Below, piece by piece: positions 27,820 through 36,864 of a stretch of DNA of 64,000 nucleotides (position 1 is the stretch's first letter; every line of letters begins with the position of its first letter). Origin of the DNA: Methanolobus tindarius DSM 2278. Lineage in GTDB: Archaea > Halobacteriota > Methanosarcinia > Methanosarcinales > Methanosarcinaceae. The notes under the pieces are model-generated. The model was not told the DNA's origin. It worked only from the letters and a program-made list of their open reading frames with translations, and made no database searches. The DNA is taken from positions 904,879 through 968,878 of the forward strand of contig NZ_AZAJ01000001.1 of the NCBI RefSeq assembly GCF_000504205.1, read 5' to 3'. A program made the translations under genes and the position numbers.

Positions 27820-29160
27820 TCATTTCATAGGAATGAGGCTAACCTGCGGATAACCTGACACAAACTCCATCTGTACTGCAAAAATACCGGTTTTTGGTAC
27901 CACACCATACATAACAAGGGTCTTGTCAACGTTTTCAAACTTCCAGTGAGTTGTGGCCATGTGTGCAACTGATTCTGTAATTCTCTGGCCAAATTTAGTA
28001 ACAGCAAGTACAACATTATCAGTTGTTTTTGTAATTGATGCCATCTGCCCTATGATAGAACCAATATTCTCCCATCCGTAATTGTACTCCATACTGTCAA
28101 GGCCAATATAATCTAAAACCGGTGAGCCGTACTGGCGTAGAATCTCATTCTTGGCTTTGTGAAAAATATCCATATCTTTATAGACGTTGCCTGAGAATGG
28201 TTCAATATAGGCAGGGATTCTGCCTTTGAGGTCGCGAATTTCAAATCCCACAAACTGACCATGAAAGTGATCATCGCCTGTGAATGGAGAGATCATACGC
28301 TTTTCGGTTTCAACACTTGTACCTTCTGTAGGCATGCTCAGAAGAGCACGGCCAAGTTTTAGATGATTTATAAATGTCGGGAGCAGCAAACTGTAGAAAG
28401 AGTCACCTACACCACTTGTTATTTCAAATAGGTTGAAGCTTCCTTTCTGGTATCCTCCGGCAAGTATCTCGTCAAAGTCATGTATGCCGGTTGATATCCT
28501 GTTCTCTTCCGGATCATTAAGAGGATGTGGAACCTGTGTTTGTTCAGGATAAGAAACAGTGAATGGCTCAAAGCTCCTGAAATGGCCGCCATCGAGTGTA
28601 AATGGATATCTTGATTGTGAGAGTTCAACACCACGTATTTTAAGGAGGTTTATTTTTCTCACATCACGCCCGGATATTTCTGCTATCTCAAGGGACACTA
28701 CTCCATCCACAAGATAATCTAAGGATGTGACATCAGCCTGTTCAGTTATCATTATAATATCTGCATTGACCTTTCTGGAAAAATCAAAAAGCAAACGTTC
28801 CAGCTCGAACTTATTGCTTTCCCAATCAGAAGAACGCGTTGTTGCAATGCTCAGGGAATCTATTGAATCAACAACAATAATTGGCTTTGTATCACAGGAG
28901 TCCCATATCAATTTAATACGGGATGCCAGCATACGCAGGAAATCTTCGTTATTGTTGAAATCACCTTCAATCCAGGGATAATTTCCATAATCAGAGGATT
29001 TGTCAATACGTGGTGAAATATAAACACAATTGCCTTCGGGGCATATTTCATCAAGTATTCCAAAAACAAAAGTGGTTTTCCCAGTACCGGGCTGCCCCTT
29101 TACTAGAAGGGACTTCCCATACTGGGATGAAAAGAACTCTTTGACTTCACCAGGTATCAT
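27820..29160 (-). CDS. KaiC/GvpD-like P-loop ATPase with two RecA-like halves
   Basis: The first half has a clear Walker A (GQPGTGKTT, residues 22-30) and Walker B (IIVVDSIDSL). The second half begins near STGIHDFDEILAGGYQKGS, where a KaiC second domain starts, but its P-loop is altered to EITSGVGDSF, so only one site should bind ATP normally. Such proteins serve as signalling ATPases in archaea. A TATA box 23 bases before the ATG and the lack of a ribosome site point to a leaderless transcript. Confidence 0.75.
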   Translation of the reverse strand: MIPGEVKEFFSSQYGKSLLVKGQPGTGKTTFVFGILDEICPEGNCVYISPRIDKSSDYGNYPWIEGDFNNNEDFLRMLASRIKLIWDSCDTKPIIVVDSIDSLSIATTRSSDWESNKFELERLLFDFSRKVNADIIMITEQADVTSLDYLVDGVVSLEIAEISGRDVRKINLLKIRGVELSQSRYPFTLDGGHFRSFEPFTVSYPEQTQVPHPLNDPEENRISTGIHDFDEILAGGYQKGSFNLFEITSGVGDSFYSLLLPTFINHLKLGRALLSMPTEGTSVETEKRMISPFTGDDHFHGQFVGFEIRDLKGRIPAYIEPFSGNVYKDMDIFHKAKNEILRQYGSPVLDYIGLDSMEYNYGWENIGSIIGQMASITKTTDNVVLAVTKFGQRITESVAHMATTHWKFENVDKTLVMYGVVPKTGIFAVQMEFVSGYPQVSLIPMK

Positions 29161-29183
29161 ACTGGTGATTTACAATTTATAGA

Positions 29184-29192
29184 TATATATAC
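29184..29192 (-). promoter_or_regulatory. TATA box for leaderless KaiC-like gene
   Basis: TATATATAT on the minus strand ends about 23 bases before the ATG at 29160, inside the 36-base gap after alaS. The distance places the transcript start at or next to the start codon. Confidence 0.5.
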
Positions 29193-29196
29193 ATAT

Positions 29197-31971
29197 CTAA
29201 TTATTTAATTGCTCTTCGAGAAGACTCTGTCCTGCAGCAAGTGCTTCGTCAATCTTGCTGGCATCAACACCGCCTCCACGGGCCATCGCTGGCTTTCCGC
29301 CACCGCCACCACCAACTGTCTGGGACATAGCCCTGACAATCTTTCCAGCATCTGCTCCTGCTTTAAGTGCATCTTCGCCTGCGGCACCAACAATCTTGAC
29401 ACCACCGGATTCACTTGCCAGAAGTACAACCATGTCTTTGTTGGTGGTCAGCTCACCGGCAATCTTAACAAGCTCATCAATGTCTGCGTTAGGGATGCAT
29501 GCTGCCACAAGGCGCATACCTGCAACATTGACAGCCTCGTTGGCCATCTGGAGCACATGGACATGCGCAAGATCTTCCTTGAGCCTCTGGTTCTCCTTCT
29601 TGAACTCTTTCCATTCATTGAAGAAACGGTCAATTGTAGATGGAAGATGTTCAGGCCTGACACGGAGTGCATCTGCTGCCTGACTGAGATAAGACTCCAT
29701 TTCCTGCATTGACCTGACTGCCGCAAGACCTGCTGCGTACTCAATACGCTCCACGCCGTCCTGAACACGTTCTGTCTTAAGTATCTTAATAGGACCAACA
29801 AGTCCGGTACTGGTACAGTGAGTACCTGCACATGCTTCTATGTCATCGGCAACCTTCAGCACACGAATTGTGTTTCCTGGAGGGACACCTCCCTGATACA
29901 GTCCGAAACCATATTTCTTCTCAGCATCGATCCTGTCCATCCATTCTGCAATAACACGCTGGTTCTCCATGACAGTACGATTGGCTATCAGCTCCATCTG
30001 GTTGAGCTCATCCTGTGAAATACGTTTGTAGTGTGAGATGTCAAGACGTGCGCGGTCCACAAATTTCTGGGCACCGGCCTGCCATACATGGTCCCCAAGC
30101 ACCTTACGTGCGGCATCATTGACGATGTGGGTTGCAGTGTGATGGCATGCATGAGCCATACGACGTTCCTCATCCACGTGTCCCTGAACCATATCGCCCT
30201 TCTTAATATGGAATTCATTATCAGAATCTTCGATTATGTGAACGACAACACCATCGACACCCTGAACGTCAATTACGTTGTGTAATACATCTTCTATGAC
30301 CATGGTACCGTGGTCTGCAGGCTGTCCACCGCCTTCAGGATAGAACAGTGTGCTGTCAAGTACTATATGATTGTCAAATACATCCAGAACGACTGCTTCA
30401 AAGTTCATCCTTGTAGGTTCGTCATAGAACAGCTTCTTGGTCTTTGGAAGCCTGGACACTCTTTCTGCATAAGGGAAGACTTTTTCCTCTTTTGCCTCGG
30501 CTTTGCTGTGCCCTTCAGCAACAAGTGAATAGAAGTTATCAGGCAGATCTACAGCCACACCAACCTCAGATGCTGCTTCTTTTGAGATCTCAGGGGGAAT
30601 TCCGTGACTGTCATACATCTCGATTATACTTTCAAGAGGCATATTCTCCCCGGATTCCTTGTAGTGTTTAGCGGATTTCTGTATCATGCGCTTTCCACGT
30701 TCAAGCGTCTCACCGAACTTGCGCTCTTCATGTTCAAGGATATCCTTGATAACATCGAACTTCTCCTCAAACTCAGGATATTCCGGCAGGTTGTTAATGT
30801 GCATCCTCACAATGTCAGACAGTGGTACGGTTATGCCCATGTCCTTCATCATCCTGAGTGTCCTGCGCAGTACAAGTCTTGCAAGATATCCTGCCTTTAC
30901 ATTGGAAGGAATTACACCGTCTGCAAGCATGAATGTTAAGCAGCGTGTGTGATCAGTGATTGCGTATACAGTTTCGACTGGCTCCATAATGGATGAAAGT
31001 TTGTCCACTGTCGTACCAATGCTGGAAGCAACCTGTTTTCTCAGTTCAAAGAGATTGGCTTTCTCGCTTACGTCCATAAGACCCGCAAGGCGGGCATTCT
31101 GGGCAAGGATGTTAGCATACTCGGAGTTATCAAGTTCATGGTTAATTCCGGCAAGATCCATGAGCTCATTGACAATGTTTGGGAAAACTGCGTCATATAT
31201 AGTAGGTGAACCTTTGGATGCCCACACAAACCTCTCGAGGCCATAACCGGTATCCACAATGTAGTTGTCCATCTTCCTGTAGTTCTCACCTTTGATGGAA
31301 ATGTCACCGTCTTTTGACTGCTTGAGGTCCATGAACACAAGAGTTGCAACTTCAAGACCACCGATAAGCGCCTCTACGCAGGGACCCGCATTTCCTCCGC
31401 CTGCCCATGGTTCCTCTTTGTAAGTTACTGCCAGAGGATCAACACCAAGAGAATTGAAAAGTTCATCACATAGTTCTACGGTGTGGTCTTTCCAGTATAT
31501 TTCCTCATCTTTTTTATTGAAGGCGTGGTGAGCCATCATTTCAAATGTTGTCAGGTGGCGGCCACTCCTACCAACCGCATCAAGGTCTGAAAGACGGATG
31601 CATGGCTGGGAAATTGTCAATGGGTTCGCTGGTGGTGGCACCTGCCCGGAAGTCACAAATGGCTGGAAATCCGCAATAGATGCAATGGTCAAATAAATGT
31701 CATCTCTCCACCTTGCGATGACAGGATATCTCTCAAGCCTTGTGTGACCCCTTTCTTCAAAGAAATTCAGGTAATACTCACGCATTTCCGCGAGGTCGAA
31801 CTGTTTCTTAAACACAGGATTACCGATAAATGAGTATGGATCGCATGGTGCATCGCCACACGTGACCCTTTCAAGATCACGGGTCCAGAAATGTTTTCCA
31901 CATTTAGAGCACTGTTTGCGAACGAATCCATTCTCTGAAAAATAATCAAGCTGATATTCGTCTTCAAGCAT
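29197..31971 (-). CDS. alaS: Alanyl-tRNA synthetase, archaeal type
   Basis: Charges tRNA-Ala. The 924-residue product shows the archaeal N-terminal zinc-like segment CSKCGKHFW, class II motif 2 around RLSDLDAVGRSGRH, the second-domain GGGQPADHG loop, the editing-site motifs HHTATH and CAGTHC, and the C-terminal DHH-associated domain with the glycine loop VGGGGGGKPAMARGGG. All expected domains are complete. Confidence 0.97.
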   Translation of the reverse strand: MLEDEYQLDYFSENGFVRKQCSKCGKHFWTRDLERVTCGDAPCDPYSFIGNPVFKKQFDLAEMREYYLNFFEERGHTRLERYPVIARWRDDIYLTIASIADFQPFVTSGQVPPPANPLTISQPCIRLSDLDAVGRSGRHLTTFEMMAHHAFNKKDEEIYWKDHTVELCDELFNSLGVDPLAVTYKEEPWAGGGNAGPCVEALIGGLEVATLVFMDLKQSKDGDISIKGENYRKMDNYIVDTGYGLERFVWASKGSPTIYDAVFPNIVNELMDLAGINHELDNSEYANILAQNARLAGLMDVSEKANLFELRKQVASSIGTTVDKLSSIMEPVETVYAITDHTRCLTFMLADGVIPSNVKAGYLARLVLRRTLRMMKDMGITVPLSDIVRMHINNLPEYPEFEEKFDVIKDILEHEERKFGETLERGKRMIQKSAKHYKESGENMPLESIIEMYDSHGIPPEISKEAASEVGVAVDLPDNFYSLVAEGHSKAEAKEEKVFPYAERVSRLPKTKKLFYDEPTRMNFEAVVLDVFDNHIVLDSTLFYPEGGGQPADHGTMVIEDVLHNVIDVQGVDGVVVHIIEDSDNEFHIKKGDMVQGHVDEERRMAHACHHTATHIVNDAARKVLGDHVWQAGAQKFVDRARLDISHYKRISQDELNQMELIANRTVMENQRVIAEWMDRIDAEKKYGFGLYQGGVPPGNTIRVLKVADDIEACAGTHCTSTGLVGPIKILKTERVQDGVERIEYAAGLAAVRSMQEMESYLSQAADALRVRPEHLPSTIDRFFNEWKEFKKENQRLKEDLAHVHVLQMANEAVNVAGMRLVAACIPNADIDELVKIAGELTTNKDMVVLLASESGGVKIVGAAGEDALKAGADAGKIVRAMSQTVGGGGGGKPAMARGGGVDASKIDEALAAGQSLLEEQLNN

Positions 31972-32279
31972 AAATATTCCAACTGGATGATTGTTTTAGT
32001 TAAGTAATATAGTCAGATTTATTCTCCAACTATCGCACCAATGATTAAAAACGTTTCTTATCAAGGATTACTAACCTGTGTGTTACTGTTCGCAGTATAT
32101 AAATGATTATATAAATATACATACCGGATAATTCCTATTGATTCGCTTTATCGACAAATCCCGAATACTAAATTTTGCGATTTGTGAACATAAATACAGG
32201 ATACTTTGTACATATTGTAAAAAAAGTACACATTACGTTTAAATGCATGACCATAAAAATGTGTATTTGGTGATGACCG
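31972..32279. promoter_or_regulatory. 308-base divergent spacer between alaS and a small gene
   Basis: No gene is visible. TATA-like stretches face both ways (AGTATATAAATG around 32095 and CGTTTAAATG around 32236). The latter is preceded by an inverted pair TGTAC (32207-32211) and GTACA (32226-32230), which could be an operator. Nothing else stands out. Confidence 0.4.
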
Positions 32280-32555
32280 ATGGAATCAATGCGTTATATG
32301 TCATTAGTATTCAGAGGGCTTGTAGAAGAATATAATAATACAGGTGTCAGACCATCCGTGTTTATGGATGCAAGTGGCAGCCTGCAAGTATACCTGTGCG
32401 ATCCTATAATCGAGGAAATGGACAACGATTATGGAATTGATATCGAACGGGAATATGATGTGAATGGCGGACAGTTCTCAGATGCAAGCTTTAACAGAGT
32501 AATGCCTGTTGAGACAATCAGACACAATCTTGGGAATGAGGCAACAATCCAGTAA
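32280..32555 (+). CDS. Small acidic protein of unknown function
   Basis: A 91-residue acidic product with no recognised domain. It ends in a segment rich in charged and polar residues and has no membrane helix. The ATG has GGTGATG five bases upstream and a TATA-like box about 40 bases upstream, so it is very likely expressed. It is followed by another small unknown gene on the same strand. Confidence 0.6.
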   Translation: MESMRYMSLVFRGLVEEYNNTGVRPSVFMDASGSLQVYLCDPIIEEMDNDYGIDIEREYDVNGGQFSDASFNRVMPVETIRHNLGNEATIQ

Positions 32556-32651
32556 ATTAACTTGCAATTATAAGTAGCAGTGTACCTTACGTGACAAAAT
32601 TTGCACGGGATGAGGGAAAAGGTACCTGCATGCAGCCCCAGGGTGAAAAAC

Positions 32652-33068
32652 ATGAATTACAAAAAACTTCTGAAAGTTTTGAAAAACTCAAAACAAGTCT
32701 ACAGAGAAGATTATGTTAAAAAAATATTCAGAAGCGCACATTACGATATTGGATTGTTTGAGGAACAGCTCAATGAATTCAACTCAACCCTGTCAGGCGG
32801 TGACTCAGAAGCCGCTAAATCTTACATGGACCGGACAATCCTGGCCCAGGTAATCGATGACGCTTCAATATTACTGGAAATCGTAAAGGACAGTCCCTGT
32901 CTGAATACTGAAGAGAACAAGGCCATTGAAGAAATGATCTTCACCCTCGATGAGATGAGCGATAAAATTGAAGTCCTAGAAGAAGTGAAGGCACTTGCCG
33001 ACATGTCTGAGCAGGAAGGATTTGCCGCTACATCACAAAGAAAAGATAGAATTTACGCAAACGTGTAA
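32652..33068 (+). CDS. Helical protein of unknown function
   Basis: A 138-residue protein, predicted almost wholly helical, with a basic N-terminus (MNYKKLLKVLKNSK) and an acidic C-terminal half. The start at 32652 has GGGTGA five bases before it; the longer frame from 32601 has no such site. I do not recognise the family. The 96-base gap to the preceding gene leaves open whether they share a transcript. Confidence 0.6.
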   Translation: MNYKKLLKVLKNSKQVYREDYVKKIFRSAHYDIGLFEEQLNEFNSTLSGGDSEAAKSYMDRTILAQVIDDASILLEIVKDSPCLNTEENKAIEEMIFTLDEMSDKIEVLEEVKALADMSEQEGFAATSQRKDRIYANV

Positions 33069-33240
33069 ATTCACATAAGTTCATATCACCTCCAGTTTTA
33101 CCTTTTTTATATTTTTTAATACACCTTTTTACAGAGAGACATTCCGAATTGAAGAGTTTCAACATTAAACGGAGTTAAATTACATGCAGGATTGCATCAG
33201 GGCATTAGTTTTAAGGCAGTGTCAGGCAATTGATACAGAC

Positions 33241-34029
33241 ATGTCAAAAAAGATACTGGTTACCAATGATGATGGTGTATATTCCACAGGAATACATGCC
33301 GCCTGGAAAAGTGTTTCTGACCTTGGGGATGTGACTGTATCCGCACCCATGACACAGCAAAGTGGTGTTGGAAGATCAATCTCCATTTTTGAACCACTCA
33401 GGATTACACAGACAACGATTAATGGAATCGATGTTAATGCAGTTGCAGGAACCCCTACAGATTCCGTAATACTGGGAATTTTTGCAGTTATGAAGGAAAT
33501 GCCAGACCTTATCCTTTCAGGGTTTAATATAGGAGAAAATATCAGCACTGACACGATTACAACATCAGGCACAATCGGTGCGGCACTGGAAGGTGCGAGT
33601 TATGGAATACCTGCAATTGCCGCTTCCATTCAGGTCATGGAAGAGGGAGACAAATTTGATGATAACAGGAATTTCCAGCATGACTATGATGTTGCTATAA
33701 AAGTTGTCAACAAAATAGCAAAGAAAGTGCTTGAACATGGACTACCAGAAAATGTAGATCTGCTTAACGTGAACATCCCACACCATGCAGAAGATAATCC
33801 AGACATAGAGATCACACGCCTTGCCAGGAAATTCTTCAAGACCGATGTTGAGGAAAGGCATGATCCCAGAGGCAGACCATATTACTGGATTGCAGGCGAG
33901 CTGATAGTTGACGAAGAAGAAGGGACCGATGTTCATGCAATCATGAACAATGGAAATGTCTCTGTGACTCCTATATCACTTGATGCAACATCCCCTATTG
34001 ATTTTTCAGAAATAGAGCACCTTCTCTGA
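33241..34029 (+). CDS. surE: 5'/3'-nucleotidase SurE
   Basis: A metal-dependent nucleoside monophosphatase. ILVTNDDGV carries the metal-binding Asp pair at the N-terminus, and SGFNIGENIS, TSGTIGAALEGASYGIPAIA and LLNVNIP match the SurE core. The start at 33241 (MSKKILVTNDDG) is chosen by family alignment. An in-frame ATG at 33184 has GGAG nine bases upstream and would add 19 residues containing two cysteines; it cannot be excluded. Confidence 0.9.
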   Translation: MSKKILVTNDDGVYSTGIHAAWKSVSDLGDVTVSAPMTQQSGVGRSISIFEPLRITQTTINGIDVNAVAGTPTDSVILGIFAVMKEMPDLILSGFNIGENISTDTITTSGTIGAALEGASYGIPAIAASIQVMEEGDKFDDNRNFQHDYDVAIKVVNKIAKKVLEHGLPENVDLLNVNIPHHAEDNPDIEITRLARKFFKTDVEERHDPRGRPYYWIAGELIVDEEEGTDVHAIMNNGNVSVTPISLDATSPIDFSEIEHLL

Positions 34030-34077
34030 GGCAAAAAGAATAATATTCAAAAATATCAGAATAAAAACAACAAAAAT

Positions 34078-34101
34078 GTTCCTGACATAAGTTTCAGGAA
34101 C
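34078..34101. terminator. Bidirectional hairpin terminator between surE and moaA operon
   Basis: GTTCCTGA and TCAGGAAC form a perfect 8-bp stem with an 8-base loop. T-rich tracts follow on both strands, and the hairpin touches the stop codon of the 49-residue gene. Confidence 0.75.
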
Positions 34102-34250
34102 TACTGTTTTACTTTTATGATAACTTCCTTGCAGTCATCTTCAACACCATGTAGTGTTGTAACAGCTCCAATTACAGTGCTGCCAAGTATGGACTGCACG
34201 AAATGATTGATCTCAATATCCTTGCCATCTACTGTAAGTACGACTTCCAT
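34101..34250 (-). CDS. 49-residue protein downstream of moaA
   Basis: A very short gene that starts with MEVVLTVDG and ends GVEDDCKEVIIKVKQ. AAGGAG lies eight bases before its ATG, one of the best ribosome sites in the window, and it follows moaA by 13 bases before a shared terminator. The predicted fold is two or three strands around one helix. I do not know a function; its position suggests a link to molybdopterin synthesis or to MoaA's radical chemistry (inference). Confidence 0.65.
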   Translation of the reverse strand: MEVVLTVDGKDIEINHFVQSILGSTVIGAVTTLHGVEDDCKEVIIKVKQ

Positions 34251-34263
34251 TTTTACTACTCCT

Positions 34264-35178
34264 TCAACTTTTACAGAATGGTATTCTCCTGCTGACAGCA
34301 AGCCTGAAAAGATCAGGCAACTCTTCAATGCTGGCTTCTGATACATCAACCATATTGTCACTTACCAGAAGGCAGGGTTTTAGTTTTCCATCTGCTGTGA
34401 CCCTTAAACGATTGCAGTTTGCACAGAATTCAGTATTGTCAACAGGTCTGACAAATTCGACTTCTGCACCATTGATAATATATTTTTTCCTTTTATGTAG
34501 CTCACGCACCTTAACATCAGAAGAAACTGACATTAATGAACGTTCTACTTCGTTAGCATCTATCCTGTACTGAGGAAGATCCCTGAAATCCATGAGTTCT
34601 ATCAACTGTAAGATTACATCTCCGCCATATCCGCGCGTGAAGTCCAGCATATCTTTGATCTCATTGTCATTAAGATCTTTTAACAGGACCATGTTGAGTT
34701 TAACCGGGGTGAGACCAACATCTACTGCCTCGTGTATTCCATCAAGCACTTTATCAAAAGTTCCCTTTCCGCAATTAGTAATAGTGTGATACTTACCCGG
34801 ATCAAGTGAGTCAAGACTGATGTTAACCCTGTCAAGACCTGCATCTTTAAGAGATGATGCCCTGTCCTTTAGCAGAACGGCATTGGTTGTCATGGAAACA
34901 TCCCTCATATCAGGAAGCCGTACAAGAGCTTCCTCAAGGTCTTTTCTAAGAAGTGGTTCACCACCGGAAATCTTCAGCCTGTTAATTCCAAAACGAGATC
35001 CTACTTTCACGATATCAACAATAGTGTCCACTGACATCTCTTTGCTGTGACCTATGTGGCCTTCATTATGACAGTAGATGCAATTGAGATTACAGCGATC
35101 AGTTATAGACATCCTCAGACTTCTGACTGTACGTCCGTAAGAATCAGTGAGAAGTTCTGTCGCTTCCGGGAGAGACAT
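34264..35178 (-). CDS. moaA: GTP 3',8-cyclase MoaA
   Basis: Radical SAM enzyme for the first step of molybdopterin synthesis. The SAM cluster CxxxCxxC uses C29, C33 and C36, and the C-terminal GTP-binding cluster is visible as FCANCNRLRVTADGKLKPC (C-x2-C-x13-C). SGGEPLLRKDL is the SAM-binding GGE loop. There is no ribosome site before the ATG, and TTAAATAAAG about 25 bases upstream suggests a leaderless transcript. At 304 residues it is slightly shorter than bacterial MoaA, as is common in archaea; it lacks the bacterial C-terminal GG tail. Confidence 0.92.
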   Translation of the reverse strand: MSLPEATELLTDSYGRTVRSLRMSITDRCNLNCIYCHNEGHIGHSKEMSVDTIVDIVKVGSRFGINRLKISGGEPLLRKDLEEALVRLPDMRDVSMTTNAVLLKDRASSLKDAGLDRVNISLDSLDPGKYHTITNCGKGTFDKVLDGIHEAVDVGLTPVKLNMVLLKDLNDNEIKDMLDFTRGYGGDVILQLIELMDFRDLPQYRIDANEVERSLMSVSSDVKVRELHKRKKYIINGAEVEFVRPVDNTEFCANCNRLRVTADGKLKPCLLVSDNMVDVSEASIEELPDLFRLAVSRRIPFCKS

Positions 35179-35267
35179 AGTACTTAGATATACGTTCTTT
35201 ATTTAATCGTTTTGAATCGTCTCCTGAGGGAATAATACATATATTCGAACTATACACACTATTCCCC

Positions 35268-36584
35268 ATGACAAATGCAGTGTTGCTTGCAGGCACCAAC
35301 AGTGGCGTTGGAAAAACTACGGTTTCCATGGGCATTATGGCTGCCCTGAAAAGAAGAGAGATGGAAGTTCAGCCGTTCAAGGTGGGACCTGACTACATAG
35401 ATCCAACATACCATACAGCTATCTGCGGCAAGCCATCAAGAAACCTTGATACATTTATGATGCAGGTTGATGGCGTAAAAAACACCTTTTCAAAGTATTC
35501 CAAGAGTACTGACATCAACATTGTTGAAGGTGTCATGGGACTCTTTGACGGAATGGATGCTACTGAGATAGCAAGTTCCGCACATGTTGCTAAATCACTT
35601 GGGCTACCAGTGATACTTATTGTGAATGTACACGGGATGTCAAGAAGTGCCGCAGCTATTGTCAAGGGATTTTCCCAGTTTGATCCGGATGTGAAAATTG
35701 CCGGAGTTATCCTGAACAAGGTTGGAAGTCCAAGACATTCACAGATGATAATAGATTCAATTCCTGACATACCTGTTGTTGGAACACTGCCCCGCAACAA
35801 GGACGTTACTGTACCTTCCCGCCACCTTGGATTATACATGGCAGATGAACTGGATTTTGATACGGAAAGCCTGGCTACATTTATTGAAGAGAATATTGAC
35901 CTTGATGCCATAATAGAGCTTTCTAAAACAGCACCTGATTATGAAGCACCTGAAAAGGAGGAGGATCTCGAAACAGACCTGAAAATCGGAATTGCGTATG
36001 ATAGTGCTTTTTGTTTCTACTATCAGGACATGTTTGAGGCTTTTAAAAATGCAGGCGCAGAAATTGAGTTTTTCAGCCCCATGAAAGGAGAACTTCCTGA
36101 TGTGGATGGATTCTACTTTGGCGGAGGCTATCCTGAGCTTTACATTTCAGAACTTGAGAAGTCTAAAACAACAAAAGCACTCAAAGACCTTTCAGCAGAA
36201 GGTATGCCAATGTATGGAGAATGTGGCGGCTTACAATATATGTCCACATCATATGAGATAGATGGAACAGTATACAGGATGGCTGATGTGCTACCTGCTG
36301 AAACCGTCCAGACTAAAAAGCTTCAGGCACTTGGCTACACTGAGGGAGTTGCAAACGGCGACTTCATCAAAGGAACTATTCGAGGACATGAATTCCACTA
36401 CTCTGCAACTTACTGTGACAATGATGCCAAGCTTGCTTATGAGATGAAAAGAGGAAAAGGAATTGTCGATGGTAAGGACGGTCTCACTGAATACAATTCA
36501 CTTGCAAGCTATACTCATGCACATCCTGCGACATTCCCTGTGAAGAGTTTTGTTGAGAAGTGCAGGGAATATAGCAAAAGATAA
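35268..36584 (+). CDS. Cobyrinate / Ni-sirohydrochlorin a,c-diamide synthase
   Basis: An ATP- and glutamine-dependent amidotransferase of the CbiA/CfbB family. The N-terminal P-loop GTNSGVGKTT, VGPDYIDP and VEGVMGLFDG are typical, and the C-terminal class I glutaminase domain has its nucleophile Cys in YGECGGLQYM. In methanogens one paralogue makes cobalamin (CbiA) and another coenzyme F430 (CfbB); I cannot separate them from sequence by eye, so no symbol is given. A TATA-like TACATATAT lies about 27 bases before the ATG and there is no ribosome site, so the gene is probably leaderless and divergent from moaA. Confidence 0.85.
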   Translation: MTNAVLLAGTNSGVGKTTVSMGIMAALKRREMEVQPFKVGPDYIDPTYHTAICGKPSRNLDTFMMQVDGVKNTFSKYSKSTDINIVEGVMGLFDGMDATEIASSAHVAKSLGLPVILIVNVHGMSRSAAAIVKGFSQFDPDVKIAGVILNKVGSPRHSQMIIDSIPDIPVVGTLPRNKDVTVPSRHLGLYMADELDFDTESLATFIEENIDLDAIIELSKTAPDYEAPEKEEDLETDLKIGIAYDSAFCFYYQDMFEAFKNAGAEIEFFSPMKGELPDVDGFYFGGGYPELYISELEKSKTTKALKDLSAEGMPMYGECGGLQYMSTSYEIDGTVYRMADVLPAETVQTKKLQALGYTEGVANGDFIKGTIRGHEFHYSATYCDNDAKLAYEMKRGKGIVDGKDGLTEYNSLASYTHAHPATFPVKSFVEKCREYSKR

Positions 36585-36864
36585 TTTATGGTTAACCCTC
36601 CACTTTTTATTTTTGGATAATAGAATTTCCCAGTATTCAAATTAATTCATTGAAGCACACGATTGAATTTTTATTATACTTTTTTGAACTACATGCGTGA
36701 AATATCACCCGAGTATGAGTATAAGTATAAATTGAATAATATAATGTGTGTTTTCGATAAATATTTATACAATAGTTATTAAAATAAGATCATTTCAAAA
36801 ATATAATAAAAGTATTACAGACTATAAATAATAAGATACTATATAATAACCAATGGTGGTACAC
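36585..36864 (+). promoter_or_regulatory. Terminator and promoter spacer before PEF-CTERM gene
   Basis: The first 40 bases hold T-rich runs that can end the cbiA/cfbB transcript. The rest is extremely AT-rich with several TATA-like stretches; the last, ACTATATAATAA, lies just before GGTGG, the ribosome site for the GTG start at 36865. No other gene is visible. Confidence 0.4.

Noticed and set aside
29255-29683. Open frame of 142 residues opposite the end of alaS
   Set aside because: It mirrors the glycine-rich AlaRS C-terminus; frame openness follows from codon composition.
33184-33240. N-terminal extension of SurE
   Set aside because: It has a ribosome-like GGAG, but SurE proteins start right before the ILVTNDDG strand, so the short start was preferred; the longer one is noted as possible.
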